DNA from: Candidatus Dormiibacterota bacterium
GTDB lineage: Bacteria; Chloroflexota; Dormibacteria; Dormibacterales; Dormibacteraceae
Length of the DNA: 33,812 nucleotides
Assembly: GCA_003151665.1 (NCBI GenBank)
Contig: PLYD01000060.1
Span: forward strand, 230-34,041
Direction: 5' to 3'
Shown here: positions 16,322 to 24,246 of the stretch, piece after piece
Numbering within the stretch: position 1 is the stretch's first letter
Layout of the letters: each line of letters starts with the position of its first letter
Notes under the pieces: generated by a model
What the model was told of the DNA's origin: nothing
Databases searched by the model: none
The model's input: only the letters and a program-made list of their open reading frames with translations
Program-made: the position numbers and the translations under genes

Positions 16322-17644
16322 TTGAAGTCTCGAAAGCTGGGTGTGGCTTGGGTGCTGTGCGGCCTGGCGCTGCTGGTGTCCACGCTGCTCCCGTCGGCCG
16401 GCGTTTTCGCATCGAGCGGTGAACAAGGGTTCAACTCCTCATCGTCCGATTCGTCCGATAACGGGAACGCCTCGTCCGGGAAGCCACGGACGGTTCCGCA
16501 TTGGAGCTCCTCGTTTAAGGACCCGACCAACCAGGTTAGATATCCGTTCACGATGGTCGGCTCGGATCCCAGGCGGGGCGAGTCGACGACGGTCGCGACC
16601 TGGATCATCCCGCTGAGCTTCACGTTCGTGGCCGGGCCTCAGGACGTGTCGGTTCTCAACATCTCGCCGGCCAACTTCCCTCCTAACGGTTATGTCGCGA
16701 CGGCCCAGAACGCGACCATGAATGGCGCGGACAACGTGGCTGACACCATCGCCTCGCCCATCTTCACGCCAACCGACTTCCCGATCTCTAGCGATACCGG
16801 AGTCCAGTTCGGCGACGCCTTCGCACGGGCGCAGTTCGGCAAGGTCGGAACCGGCTACCACGTGATCCTGGGCCAGCCGCGCGTCTCCGAGACCGTGTCG
16901 ATCCAGGTACCTGAGAGCCAGGGAGTCGCTGTATTGAGCCCGGGCAACGTAATGGTCGGCCGAGTCGATTCCACCTGGTTCAAGGAGCAGCTGGCGGCGC
17001 TCATCGACGACATGAACCTCAAGCCCACCATCCTTCCGATCTTCCTCACCAACAACGTCGTCCTCTACTCGGGCGGCAACTACCTTCAGCTCAGCCTCGG
17101 CGGCCACGGCGCCGGATCGCCGGCCAGCAATGCGCCGATCTCTCTCAAGGGCAAAGACAAGATTCGTACCTTCGTCTTCGCCGCGTACTTGACGCCCAAC
17201 GGCCTCTCGCGCAACCCCGCCATTTCCGACATCCAGGCCCTGAGTCACGAGGTCGCCGAGTGGATCGACAACCCGTTCGGCATCAATCTGGTTCAGCCGT
17301 ACCAGATCCCAACCGCACCCGGTATGTGCTCGTCGGATCTCGAGACTGGCGATGTCCTGGCCGGGGTCTGGTTCCCCCTGCCGGGAAACCCCGATCTTGC
17401 CGCAGGCTTGGTCTGGCACCCACAGGACGAGGCGTTCCTCAACTGGTTCGCGCGCGATGGCGAGAAGCCTGCCCTGGCGCCGGCCGATCTCGGGGCTCGT
17501 CGAGGTAAGCGCGTTCCATTGAACGGCCGGTACACGTACATGGGCCCATCGATTTTCGGAATTGGCGTTCCGACGCAAACCGGGGTCACCTTTCCGTACG
17601 CCGCCTTCGGGCACGCCGCGCAGGCCTGCTTAGCCGCGGCGTAA
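16322..17644 (+). CDS. Secreted protein with HEVAEWIDNP motif
   Basis: About 440 residues. The start is probably TTG at 16322, giving a typical signal peptide (KSRKLGVAWVLCGLALLVST) and cleavage near VFA-SS. An ATG at 16277 would put charged sequence before it. A Ser/Asn/Asp-rich linker follows, then a globular region with no recognised domain. Near residue 309 is HEVAEWIDNP (LSHEVAEWIDNPFG). It recalls the HExxExxTDP motif of some secreted proteins thought to be metallopeptidases; here His, Glu and a second Glu are spaced HExxE. Single Cys residues occur late in the protein. It might be a secreted metallo-hydrolase, but this is only motif-level evidence. It lies between the cyclase and a PaiB-like gene with no shared operon signal. 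Confidence 0.74.
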   Translation: MKSRKLGVAWVLCGLALLVSTLLPSAGVFASSGEQGFNSSSSDSSDNGNASSGKPRTVPHWSSSFKDPTNQVRYPFTMVGSDPRRGESTTVATWIIPLSFTFVAGPQDVSVLNISPANFPPNGYVATAQNATMNGADNVADTIASPIFTPTDFPISSDTGVQFGDAFARAQFGKVGTGYHVILGQPRVSETVSIQVPESQGVAVLSPGNVMVGRVDSTWFKEQLAALIDDMNLKPTILPIFLTNNVVLYSGGNYLQLSLGGHGAGSPASNAPISLKGKDKIRTFVFAAYLTPNGLSRNPAISDIQALSHEVAEWIDNPFGINLVQPYQIPTAPGMCSSDLETGDVLAGVWFPLPGNPDLAAGLVWHPQDEAFLNWFARDGEKPALAPADLGARRGKRVPLNGRYTYMGPSIFGIGVPTQTGVTFPYAAFGHAAQACLAAA

Positions 17645-17658
17645 GCGACACTGGTGGG

Positions 17659-18273
17659 GTGTTCGCCAGCTCCAATTACCCACCCGACCAACAGGCCGCC
17701 GACCGATTCGTGGCGGAGATGCGCCACGGCACGCTGATCGCGTGCCCGCCCGAAGGATATCCGCAGGTCAGCATCCTGCCCTTCGTCAGGACAGATGACG
17801 TCATCGAGCTGCACTGCGTGCAGGCCGACCCGACATTTGACGCAGTGAGAGCCAACCCCCACGTCACCTTCTTCGTCTCGGACTATCTGGCGTGGTCGCC
17901 CCACCACTGGGTCGATGAACGAGATGCCGGGCGCGCAACCCTGCACTTCCGAGCCGTGGCCTTCGAGTGCGATGCGGAGCGAATCTCAACCGATCCAGAG
18001 GACGTCGCCGGCGCGCTGCAGCGCCTCCTGCGCTCATACGAGCCAGGAGCCACCTACGAGCCCGTCCAGGTGGGCGAGTTCTACGGCGCGCGATTGCGGC
18101 GGCTCGCCACCATGCGGCTGCGGATCGTGAGGAGCCACATCAAGTTCAAAACCGGCCCGGCCGGCACGGCCGAGACCAAGCAGAAGGTCGCTGACCGGCT
18201 GCGGGAAAGCGGACGCGCCGGCGATCTTCGGGCGGCGGAGGTCATCGAAGCCTCCCTGCAAAATCGGAGGTAG
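17659..18273 (+). CDS. PaiB-like FMN-binding protein
   Basis: 204 residues starting at GTG 17659. The pattern MFASSNYPPDQQAADRFVAE, HGTLIACPP, SILPFVRTDD, a histidine-rich strand, then VRANPHVTFFVSDYLAWSPHHWVD is that of the split-barrel flavin-binding PaiB/FMN-negative-regulator family (PF04299 type). The C-terminal part has IKFKTGPAGTAETKQKVADRL, where family members have a KLSQNR-like ligand loop. PaiB of Bacillus was linked to control of sporulation and protease genes, but many members may simply bind flavin or act as oxidoreductases. The GTG start is 14 bp after the previous stop, so cotranscription with the secreted protein is possible. Confidence 0.83.
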   Translation: MFASSNYPPDQQAADRFVAEMRHGTLIACPPEGYPQVSILPFVRTDDVIELHCVQADPTFDAVRANPHVTFFVSDYLAWSPHHWVDERDAGRATLHFRAVAFECDAERISTDPEDVAGALQRLLRSYEPGATYEPVQVGEFYGARLRRLATMRLRIVRSHIKFKTGPAGTAETKQKVADRLRESGRAGDLRAAEVIEASLQNRR

Positions 18274-18322
18274 TCGTGAGGGTGGAAGCAATCGGCTGCT
18301 GTGGCCGTTTGAGATGGGGCCG

Positions 18323-19300
18323 ATGAATCGAGTTATCGATCGTTACGCGGTCGTGTTCGTGGCGCTCGCGGCGACCATGTGGGCGTCCGACGCCTACTTC
18401 CGCAACCAGCTCGTCCAGCACCTCACTGCAACCCAGATAGTCGTCGCGGAAGACGCGCTCATCACCCTTTTCCTGCTGCCGGTGCTGATCCGGAGCCGCC
18501 ATGAGCTCCGGCTTCTGGGCGCTCGCGGCTGGACGGCGGTGGCGATCATCGCGGCCGGCGCGCAGGCGCTGGCGACGATCCTGTTCACCGCATCGTTCCA
18601 AATTGCCGCTCAGCATCAGCTGTTCGCGGAGACGTTCGTGCTGCAGCAGACCCAGCCCTTGATCGCGATTGTGCTGGCCTGGATCGTCCTCGGCGAGCGC
18701 CGGCGGCCGTGGTTCTGGCCGGCGGCCGCGGTTGCGATCATCGCTGTCTACATGGTCGTTTTTGCGAGTGACCCGCTGTCACCGATCTCGGCTCTGCAGA
18801 ACGGGCGCATTGAGGTTGGGCTCCTTGCACTGGGCGCGGCAGTCCTTTGGGCCAGCGGCACGGTGCTCGGACGTTTTGCCCTGGGCTCGATTTCCTTCTG
18901 GAGCATGACGGCGCTTCGCTTCACCCTTGCGCTGCCGGTGCTCATCGTTGTGGTCCTGGTGCAGAACGGGCTCGGCGGTTTCGGCCACTACCGGTTTAGC
19001 GACTTCGTGCCCAACCTGTTGGCGATCGCAATCGTGCCTGGGCTGCTGGCGCTGCTCCTTTATTACCGCGCGTTGTCGAAGACGCCGGCCTCGCTGGCGA
19101 CGATCGCCGAGATGGCCTACCCTGTCGCCGCCACGCTCATCGCGTCGGCGCCGCCGCCGTGGGGCTTCAACCAGCCGATCTATCCGATCCAGCTGGTGGG
19201 CACCGCTCTGCTGCTGGGGGTAATCGTCTTCTTGAACTGGACGCGGGCCAAGGCGCCGCCCGTGGTCGTGCGATCCTCCTTGAAGGTGGCGGAGGGCTAA
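18323..19300 (+). CDS. EamA-family (DMT) transporter
   Basis: About 325 residues with ten hydrophobic helices in two EamA halves. Helix features include FVALAATMWASDAYFRNQL, TEXT-like QQTQPLIAIVLAWIVLGERR at the end of the first half, and LLALGAAVLWASGTVLGRFAL opening the second. The VLGE(R/K) motif at the end of helix 4 is typical of drug/metabolite exporters. ATG at 18323 follows GAGATGGGG; an ATG at 18314 is also in frame. The stop TAA overlaps the convergent Hsp70-like gene stop (CTAA). It is an inner-membrane exporter or importer of a small metabolite; the substrate is not determinable. Confidence 0.87.
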   Translation: MNRVIDRYAVVFVALAATMWASDAYFRNQLVQHLTATQIVVAEDALITLFLLPVLIRSRHELRLLGARGWTAVAIIAAGAQALATILFTASFQIAAQHQLFAETFVLQQTQPLIAIVLAWIVLGERRRPWFWPAAAVAIIAVYMVVFASDPLSPISALQNGRIEVGLLALGAAVLWASGTVLGRFALGSISFWSMTALRFTLALPVLIVVVLVQNGLGGFGHYRFSDFVPNLLAIAIVPGLLALLLYYRALSKTPASLATIAEMAYPVAATLIASAPPPWGFNQPIYPIQLVGTALLLGVIVFLNWTRAKAPPVVVRSSLKVAEG

Positions 19301-20610
19301 GCCGCCCCCGACGTCGCCCAGAGCTGCTGCGCACGGACGCCGAGGCCGTGGACGACGGCGGTGAAAGCGTCGCGTTGCTCGAGGCGATCTGCGCCGAACA
19401 TGTCGACCAGGTCGGCGCGAAACGCAGGAATATAGGCCGAGCCGCCAGTCAGGAGAACGCGGTCGACATCCTTCGATTCGATCGCGGCTTCTTTCAAGGC
19501 CGCGGCGATTGCCTGCTTGACCAGGTCCAGCTCGGGACGAATCATCGATTCGAAAGCGTGGCGTCCGAGCGGTATCCGCAGGTCCAAAGCGGGATAGCTG
19601 AGCTCGACCTCCTCCGAATCCGACAGCGCGATCTTGGCCGCTTCGATCGCCTTGTAGAAGTCGTACGCGTGGCCTTCGTAAAGGAGGGCGTGGACGAGCT
19701 CGGCTTCGCGACCGCCGATCCTGGCGAGGATCGATGGGATGCCAGGGTCAGCCATCAGGAGCCGTACTGAGCTGGCGGTGCGCAGCTCGTTGAAGAGCCA
19801 GCTCGGTAGGCGCTCGAGCCCGAGCGCGGGCCCGACGCTCGTCTCGAACATGACGCCGTCGAGGATCTCGCCGCCCACGGCCACGCCGGCCATGCCGGTG
19901 ATGTGCGGAGCTCCCGTGCGCGAGTCCATGATCGCCGCGTCAAATGTGCCGCCGCCGAAGTCGACAGCCATCTCCACCCCGCGATGCTTCTCTTCACCGA
20001 TCACGGCCGCAGTCGGCTCCGGCAGGAACGCGACCTCTGTGAACCCGACGCTGATCGCGGCGTGCTCGAGGCGCTTGAATGCCTCCGCCTCTGAGGCGGC
20101 CCGATCGTGCGGGTCTGCCCCGGCGAACACCACCGGGTGACCCAGCACCACGCGATTCGGTGCTCGCTCAACGGCTGCGTCCGCCTCGGCTTTCAACCGC
20201 TCCAGGACGACGCTGACCAGATTCGACACCGAGAAGTCGACAGCCCACGAGTTGGTACCTGAGAAGCCGAGCTTCGCCAGCTCGTGCTTCACGCCGGATA
20301 GGAGGCGCGCGTCGTTGCAGCCGCCACCCTTTCGGTACTGGCGGCATTCGGTGTCCCAGCCATAAGGCGCGAGCGGGCATTTCCAGCAGTCGGTCTTGCG
20401 GTGGCCCGATTTGAGGAAGGTCTTGACGCCCTCGTCGCCCGCGTTGCGGCGACCCGACCGGTGGAGGTAGACGAATGAAGGCAGGGTGAGCGAAGAACGT
20501 GCGGTGCCCAGGGCGAGCACCTCGACGCGGTCCGGGTAGGCGATGGAGACCGCGCTGTTGCTGGTCCCGAAATCGATGCCGTAGCCGAGGGGGATTCCGG
20601 TGGACTTCAC
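19297..20610 (-). CDS. Hsp70-like (ASKHA) ATPase with four-cysteine insert
   Basis: 437 residues from GTG at 20610, about the length of E. coli YegD. The protein is essentially an Hsp70 nucleotide-binding domain: YGIDFGTSNSAVS (phosphate 1) at 10-22, LPEPTAAVIGEE, DFGGGTFDAAI (phosphate 2), and LLTGGSAYIPAF (adenosine motif). There is no substrate-binding C-terminal domain. Residues 70-98 contain His70, Cys75, Cys78, Cys89 and Cys98 (CWKC, then ten residues, Cys, then eight, Cys), a possible metal site inserted into the ATPase fold. A leaderless start is likely: TATAGT ends six bases before the GTG. It is divergent from the SRPBCC gene. The role may be a redox- or metal-responsive chaperone, by inference. 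Confidence 0.85.
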   Translation of the reverse strand: MKSTGIPLGYGIDFGTSNSAVSIAYPDRVEVLALGTARSSLTLPSFVYLHRSGRRNAGDEGVKTFLKSGHRKTDCWKCPLAPYGWDTECRQYRKGGGCNDARLLSGVKHELAKLGFSGTNSWAVDFSVSNLVSVVLERLKAEADAAVERAPNRVVLGHPVVFAGADPHDRAASEAEAFKRLEHAAISVGFTEVAFLPEPTAAVIGEEKHRGVEMAVDFGGGTFDAAIMDSRTGAPHITGMAGVAVGGEILDGVMFETSVGPALGLERLPSWLFNELRTASSVRLLMADPGIPSILARIGGREAELVHALLYEGHAYDFYKAIEAAKIALSDSEEVELSYPALDLRIPLGRHAFESMIRPELDLVKQAIAAALKEAAIESKDVDRVLLTGGSAYIPAFRADLVDMFGADRLEQRDAFTAVVHGLGVRAQQLWATSGAA

Positions 20611-20633
20611 ATCGGGACTATAGAATCCGATCC
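20611..20633. promoter_or_regulatory. Divergent, probably leaderless promoters sharing one -10 region
   Basis: The gap between two divergent GTG starts is only 23 bp. The plus strand has TAGAAT at 20621-20626 with seven bases before GTG 20634. The minus strand has TATAGT at 20622-20617 with six bases before GTG 20610. Transcription from either -10 would begin at or next to the start codon, leaving no room for a ribosome site. Confidence 0.6.
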
Positions 20634-21056
20634 GTGGCTGAATATGGAACGTCAGTCGTGAGCACCGCATCGCCGGACAAGGTGTGGAAGGTGTGGTCTG
20701 ACACCTCGACCTGGGGCGAATGGAACCCCAACGTGAGCACGATGGAGCTGCAGGGACCCTTTGCGACTGGCAGCACCGCGGTGATGAACACCAAGGCCGG
20801 GCAGCATCACACGATGCGGATCGTTGAGGTGGAGCCGGGGCGCTTCTTCGCGCTCGAGACCAACGTGATCCCGGGGACAACGTTCCGCTTCAACTGCCGT
20901 GTGGAACCAGTGGGCGCCGAGACCAAGATCAGTCAGACGGTCGAGGTCAAGGGACCGCTGGGGTTCCTCGGCGGCATGTTGGGCCCGGGCGTTTCGAAGG
21001 AATTCGGGACCCTGCTTTCCAATCTCGCCAAGAAGGCGGAGACGAGCACTCACTAA
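20634..21056 (+). CDS. SRPBCC / polyketide-cyclase-like small ligand-binding protein
   Basis: 140 residues from GTG 20634. The pattern GTSVVSTASPDKVWKVWSD, WGEWNPNVSTMELQGPFATG, MRIVEVEPGRFFALETNV and TKISQTVEVKGPLGFLGGML is the START-like helix-grip fold of the SRPBCC family. The AHSA1-like WxxWNP segment marks the first helix and the C-terminal LLSNLAKKAE helix closes the cavity. Such proteins bind lipids or other hydrophobic ligands, or act as cyclases or aromatases; no active residue identifies which. The open frame extends upstream to 20499, but that part is the antisense of the Hsp70 gene. Its promoter overlaps that of the divergent ATPase gene, so the two may be coregulated. Confidence 0.85.
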   Translation: MAEYGTSVVSTASPDKVWKVWSDTSTWGEWNPNVSTMELQGPFATGSTAVMNTKAGQHHTMRIVEVEPGRFFALETNVIPGTTFRFNCRVEPVGAETKISQTVEVKGPLGFLGGMLGPGVSKEFGTLLSNLAKKAETSTH

Positions 21057-21100
21057 GGCCCATCCTTAACGCCGCTTGCCGCGCCCAGGGCGTCGGACTA

Positions 21101-21544
21101 CTAGGACAGCCGCGCGAGGGCGGCGCTCATCGCGTCCGCGTCATCGGGTTCGAGGTGGCTGGCCAGGTTGCGGTCGAGGCTACGTAGAAACACCGCGTGC
21201 GCCTTCTCGAAACCGGCCTGTCCCGCCGCCGTGATATGCGCGTAGACGCCGCGGCGGTCGGTTGGACAGGACTTGCGGTCGATGAGGCCTGCGTTGACCA
21301 TCTGCTCGAGGCGCCGGGAAGCCCCGCTGTCGGTGATGCCGGCAACCTTCGCCAGGTCCTGGTAACGCATCGACCCTTGGGATGCGCGAGTGAGGTGCAG
21401 CAGAACCTCGTACCACGCGAGAGGCATGCCTGCCTCGGGCTGCATGTCCTTCTCGATCGCAGCGGTCATCGTGCTGTGCGCTCGGGACAAACCTTCCCAA
21501 AGCTGCACTGCTTTCGCTCGACTGACCTTTGACACGGCGCTCAT
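21101..21544 (-). CDS. MarR-family transcriptional regulator
   Basis: 147 residues. A winged-helix domain is visible: WYEVLLHLTRASQGSMRYQD (helix 2), LAKVAGITDSGASRRLEQMV as the recognition helix, then NAGLIDRKSCPTDRRGVYAH, the wing with the DxR motif. N- and C-terminal helices would form the dimer. Family members repress nearby genes and are released by phenolics or oxidants; the Cys in KSCPTDR could matter but is not a proven sensor. GGAGG lies about 12 bases before the ATG. It follows the YceI gene terminator on the same strand. The YceI promoter carries a TTGCGTAGGCAA palindrome that could be its operator. Confidence 0.9.
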   Translation of the reverse strand: MSAVSKVSRAKAVQLWEGLSRAHSTMTAAIEKDMQPEAGMPLAWYEVLLHLTRASQGSMRYQDLAKVAGITDSGASRRLEQMVNAGLIDRKSCPTDRRGVYAHITAAGQAGFEKAHAVFLRSLDRNLASHLEPDDADAMSAALARLS

Positions 21545-21573
21545 GGTAAATGTTGCCCTCCTGGTTCAGAGAT

Positions 21574-21605
21574 AAAAAAGAGGGCAGGGATTTGCCCTAC
21601 CCTCT
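21574..21605 (-). terminator. Terminator after the YceI gene
   Basis: On the minus strand AGAGGG pairs with CCCTCT, extended past one mismatch by AGGG/CCCT, with a five-base loop and then a run of six T. It lies 16 bp past the YceI stop. Confidence 0.82.
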
Positions 21606-21621
21606 GTCGGGGAACTCGTGA

Positions 21622-22167
21622 TTACGCTTGTGCCAGCTCGGCGGTCTTGACGACGATCTCGGCGTCGATCTCAAGCTTGATGGTGTGGCTCGCCATGGGT
21701 ATCGCCCCCGCGAGGCCGTCCCAGTTCAGGCCGAAGTCCATCCGGTTGATCTGGCCCTTGGCGGTGACGCCAAGGCGTTCCTTGCCGCCGAATGGGTCGG
21801 CGACCCGGCCCTCGAGGGTGGCCTCCAGCGTGAGCGGCTTGGTGGTGTCTTTGATCGTGAGCTCGCCCTTGACCTTGTAGGTGTCGCCCTCGACGTGCTC
21901 GACACCGGTGACCTTGTAGGTCATGTAAGGGAACTTCTCGATGTCGAAGAAGTCGGCCGAGCGAAGGTGGTTGTCCCGCTGGTCCGTCTTCGTGCTGAGG
22001 CTCGCGACGTCGATCTTGACCTCGCCGCGTGCCTTGGTGAAGTCGTCGTCGGGGCCCTCAAAGAAGCCGTCGAACTTGCTGAAGTGCCCGCGCACGGTGG
22101 ACACCGCCAGATGCTTGGCCGAAAACCCGACGTTGGTGTGACTTGGATCGATTTCGTACCTGACCAT
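21622..22167 (-). CDS. yceI: YceI-family lipocalin-like protein
   Basis: 181 residues. The opening RYEIDPSHTNVGFSAKHLAV, STVRGHFSKFDGFFEG, VASLSTKTDQRDNHLRSADF, YMTYKVTGVE and KGELTIKDTTKPLTLEATLEG are diagnostic of the YceI beta-barrel family, which binds polyisoprenoids or related lipids. There is no signal peptide, so it would be cytosolic here, unlike the periplasmic E. coli protein. GGAGGAAC stands seven bases before the ATG. Its promoter has TTGCCT, 17 bp, TACTTA with an overlapping palindrome. The downstream MarR gene is a likely regulator. YceI genes often respond to osmotic or base stress; that is family knowledge. Confidence 0.92.
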   Translation of the reverse strand: MVRYEIDPSHTNVGFSAKHLAVSTVRGHFSKFDGFFEGPDDDFTKARGEVKIDVASLSTKTDQRDNHLRSADFFDIEKFPYMTYKVTGVEHVEGDTYKVKGELTIKDTTKPLTLEATLEGRVADPFGGKERLGVTAKGQINRMDFGLNWDGLAGAIPMASHTIKLEIDAEIVVKTAELAQA

Positions 22168-22211
22168 TGTGTGTTCCTCCTGGAATTTGAAGCAGCCTTT
22201 CCAGCCGCAGC

Positions 22212-22240
22212 TAAGTACTACTACTTGCTTGCGTAGGCAA
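22212..22240 (-). promoter_or_regulatory. YceI promoter with overlapping palindrome
   Basis: The -35 TTGCCT (22240-22235), a 17-bp spacer and the -10 TACTTA (22217-22212) point toward the YceI gene. The inverted repeat TTGC-GTAG-GCAA at 22229-22240 covers the -35 box, as a repressor site would. Binding by the adjacent MarR protein is inferred. Confidence 0.55.
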
Positions 22241-22262
22241 CTATTCCAGGTGAGGTCCGGCG

Positions 22263-22742
22263 CTAGTGGATTCGGGTGCTGTAGGCGGTCCCAGCCTTGC
22301 GCCAGCTGAACAGGATTCCCGCGACCATCGCCAGCAGGAAGATGGCCAGGACCATGGCGAATACAGTTGGCCCGGTCTTCCCTGCGCTCACAGCCGTGCC
22401 CAGCGGGCCCCAGTCGACCGTGGCGGCGGCGTTCAGCCAGGCGATCAGCCCTGTTGCGAAGGCGGCGGCGGCCAGGATCCAGATCCGCTCGGGCCGGGAC
22501 ATCTGGCCGATGTCGAAGCGCCGTTGTCTAGTCGAGACGGGGATGCGGCCGAGCCGGGTCAGGAGCATGATCCAGACGGCGAGCATCACGAGCCCGATCC
22601 CAAGGGCGATCCACGGGTAGGCGGTCTTGTCGACCGGGGAGAGGTCGGCGGAGCCCGCCCAGGCGGCCATCGGCACCGCCCAGATCAGGCTCGAGAGGGC
22701 CGCGAACCCCGTCCGCCCGAACCTGTCGACCATGGCGTTCAT
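22263..22742 (-). CDS. Four-helix membrane protein of unknown function
   Basis: 159 residues with four hydrophobic helices: FAALSSLIWAVPMAAWAG, YPWIALGIGLVMLAVWIMLL, RIWILAAAAFATGLIAWLN and VFAMVLAIFLLAMVAGILFSW. No family is recognised. The start is ATG at 22742 (MNAMVDR) or the second ATG at 22733; neither has a clear ribosome site. It lies upstream of the YceI gene on the same strand, 95 bp away, and has no visible partner. It would sit in the cytoplasmic membrane. The 264-bp gap before the helicase gene holds the helicase leader. Confidence 0.74.
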   Translation of the reverse strand: MNAMVDRFGRTGFAALSSLIWAVPMAAWAGSADLSPVDKTAYPWIALGIGLVMLAVWIMLLTRLGRIPVSTRQRRFDIGQMSRPERIWILAAAAFATGLIAWLNAAATVDWGPLGTAVSAGKTGPTVFAMVLAIFLLAMVAGILFSWRKAGTAYSTRIH

Positions 22743-22884
22743 GGTTGGCGAGGGTACCGCTTCTAGAGGTTTTGCTCAAAAGCCGTAGTGCCGTTCGTGT
22801 GATCCGGCGCGACGAGGGGCCTCAGGAAACTGGCGGCTGAACTTGAACCGCACCCTGCGCGAAACGGGATTTCGGCGAAACCGG

Positions 22885-23000
22885 TACAGTGAGTGCCTCG
22901 GCCGGTTCCTGCCGGCACGCTCGCTCGGGTCCTCTCTCGCCGTAATCGGTAACGGTGTCCTGATCGTCGCGGCAAACACGACCTTAGAGAGGATCAGGAG
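22885..23000 (+). promoter_or_regulatory. Helicase promoter and structured leader
   Basis: A TACAGT (-10 type) lies at 22885-22890. Downstream, two mutually exclusive helices can form. One pairs 22928-22937 with 22986-22995. The other pairs 22958-22965 with 22992-22999 and covers the AGGAG ribosome site. Both are perfect or nearly perfect pairings of 8-10 bp. Promoter strength is weakly supported. Confidence 0.4.
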
Positions 23001-23006
23001 AAAACG

Positions 23007-24230
23007 TTGTCATCATTCGCTGACGCGGGCGTAGGCCCGCATACCCTCGCGGCTCTGGCCGCACTCGGAATCGACGAGCCGGTTCAAGTCCAGGCTGAAG
23101 CGATTCCAGCCCTCATGCAAGGACGCGATGTCGTCATCGAAGCGCCCACAGGCTCAGGGAAAACTCTCGCCTTCTTGATCCCGATGATCGAGCGGCTGCC
23201 TCGGCGTGGCGCCGGGCCGAAAGCCCTCATCGTCACCCCGACCCGGGAGCTCGCCCTCCAGGTGGAGAAGGTGCTCCGGTCGATGAAGTGCGACCTCCGG
23301 TCGACCGTTCTATACGGCGGCGTCGGATATGCGACACAGAGGCTCGCTCTCAAGGGTGGCGTCGACGTCGTCGTCGGCACGCCGGGCCGGATCCTCGACC
23401 TCGTGGGACAGGGCAAGGTGTCGCTTTCACGCATCGAGTACCTCGTGCTCGACGAAGCGGACGAGATGCTCGACGCCGGCTTCGCGCCGTCGGTCGAGAA
23501 ACTGCTTGGACTCACATACCAGCCGCAGACCGTGCTGGCCTCGGCCACGATGCCGACGTGGGTCAGCAACATGGCGGAGAAGCACACGCACGACGCGGTG
23601 CAGGTGAGGCTGAAGACCGAAGGTGGTCCGACCCTCGAGCACGGCATGCTGCGCGTGGCACGCGAGCACAAGCTGCAGACGCTGAGCCGGCTGCTCCACC
23701 GTCATGGTGGCACGGCGATCATCTTCGGGCGCACCAAGCACGGCGTGAAGAAGCTCAACCACAGCCTGCGTCAGCTGGGCCACAACACGGTCGAGCTGCA
23801 GGGTGACCTGTCGCAGGCGATTCGCGACCGGGCGATGGCGTCGTTCCGCGAGGGACGCAGCCAGATCCTCGTCGCCACCAACGTGGCGGCCCGCGGCATC
23901 GACGTGAACCACGTCGGGCTAGTCGTCAACTTCGAGCTGCCCGATTCGGCGCAGTGGCTCACGCACAGGGTCGGCCGCACCGCACGCATGGGCGAGGCGG
24001 GGCGCGCGCTCACGTTCGTGACGCCGGAAGACGAGGTGGCGTGGGTCAAGCTCAGCCGGCAAGGCGCGCCCGACATCCGCGAGCTGGACACCAACCGGCT
24101 TCTCGAGGAAGGCGCCTGGCACTATCGCGAGCGCAGCACGCGGCCTGTGCAAGCGGCTCACCGACCTTCGCAGCCGGCGACTGTCAACCACAGCCGGCGG
24201 AGGCGTTGGCCTGCTCGCACGCGACCGTAG
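23007..24230 (+). CDS. DEAD-box ATP-dependent RNA helicase
   Basis: 407 residues from TTG 23007, preceded by AGGAG at six bases. All core motifs are present: Q-motif region PVQVQAEAIPALMQGRDVV, I APTGSGKT (Lys52), Ia PTRELA, Ib TPGR, II DEAD, III SAT, V ATNVAARGID and VI HRVGRTARMG. Two RecA-like domains cover about residues 20-365. The short basic C-terminal tail (ending SRRRRWPARTRP) may bind RNA. It unwinds short RNA duplexes in the cytoplasm, for example in ribosome assembly or cold adaptation, but the specific role is unknown. A long structured leader upstream could adjust its translation. It converges with the dienelactone hydrolase gene 16 bp away. Confidence 0.93.
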   Translation: MSSFADAGVGPHTLAALAALGIDEPVQVQAEAIPALMQGRDVVIEAPTGSGKTLAFLIPMIERLPRRGAGPKALIVTPTRELALQVEKVLRSMKCDLRSTVLYGGVGYATQRLALKGGVDVVVGTPGRILDLVGQGKVSLSRIEYLVLDEADEMLDAGFAPSVEKLLGLTYQPQTVLASATMPTWVSNMAEKHTHDAVQVRLKTEGGPTLEHGMLRVAREHKLQTLSRLLHRHGGTAIIFGRTKHGVKKLNHSLRQLGHNTVELQGDLSQAIRDRAMASFREGRSQILVATNVAARGIDVNHVGLVVNFELPDSAQWLTHRVGRTARMGEAGRALTFVTPEDEVAWVKLSRQGAPDIRELDTNRLLEEGAWHYRERSTRPVQAAHRPSQPATVNHSRRRRWPARTRP

Positions 24231-24246
24231 TCGCGGCGTCGTCCGC

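Noticed and set aside
16439..17614. Long minus-strand frame opposite the secreted protein
   Set aside because: Arg/Gly-rich shadow of a gene with a signal peptide and normal composition.
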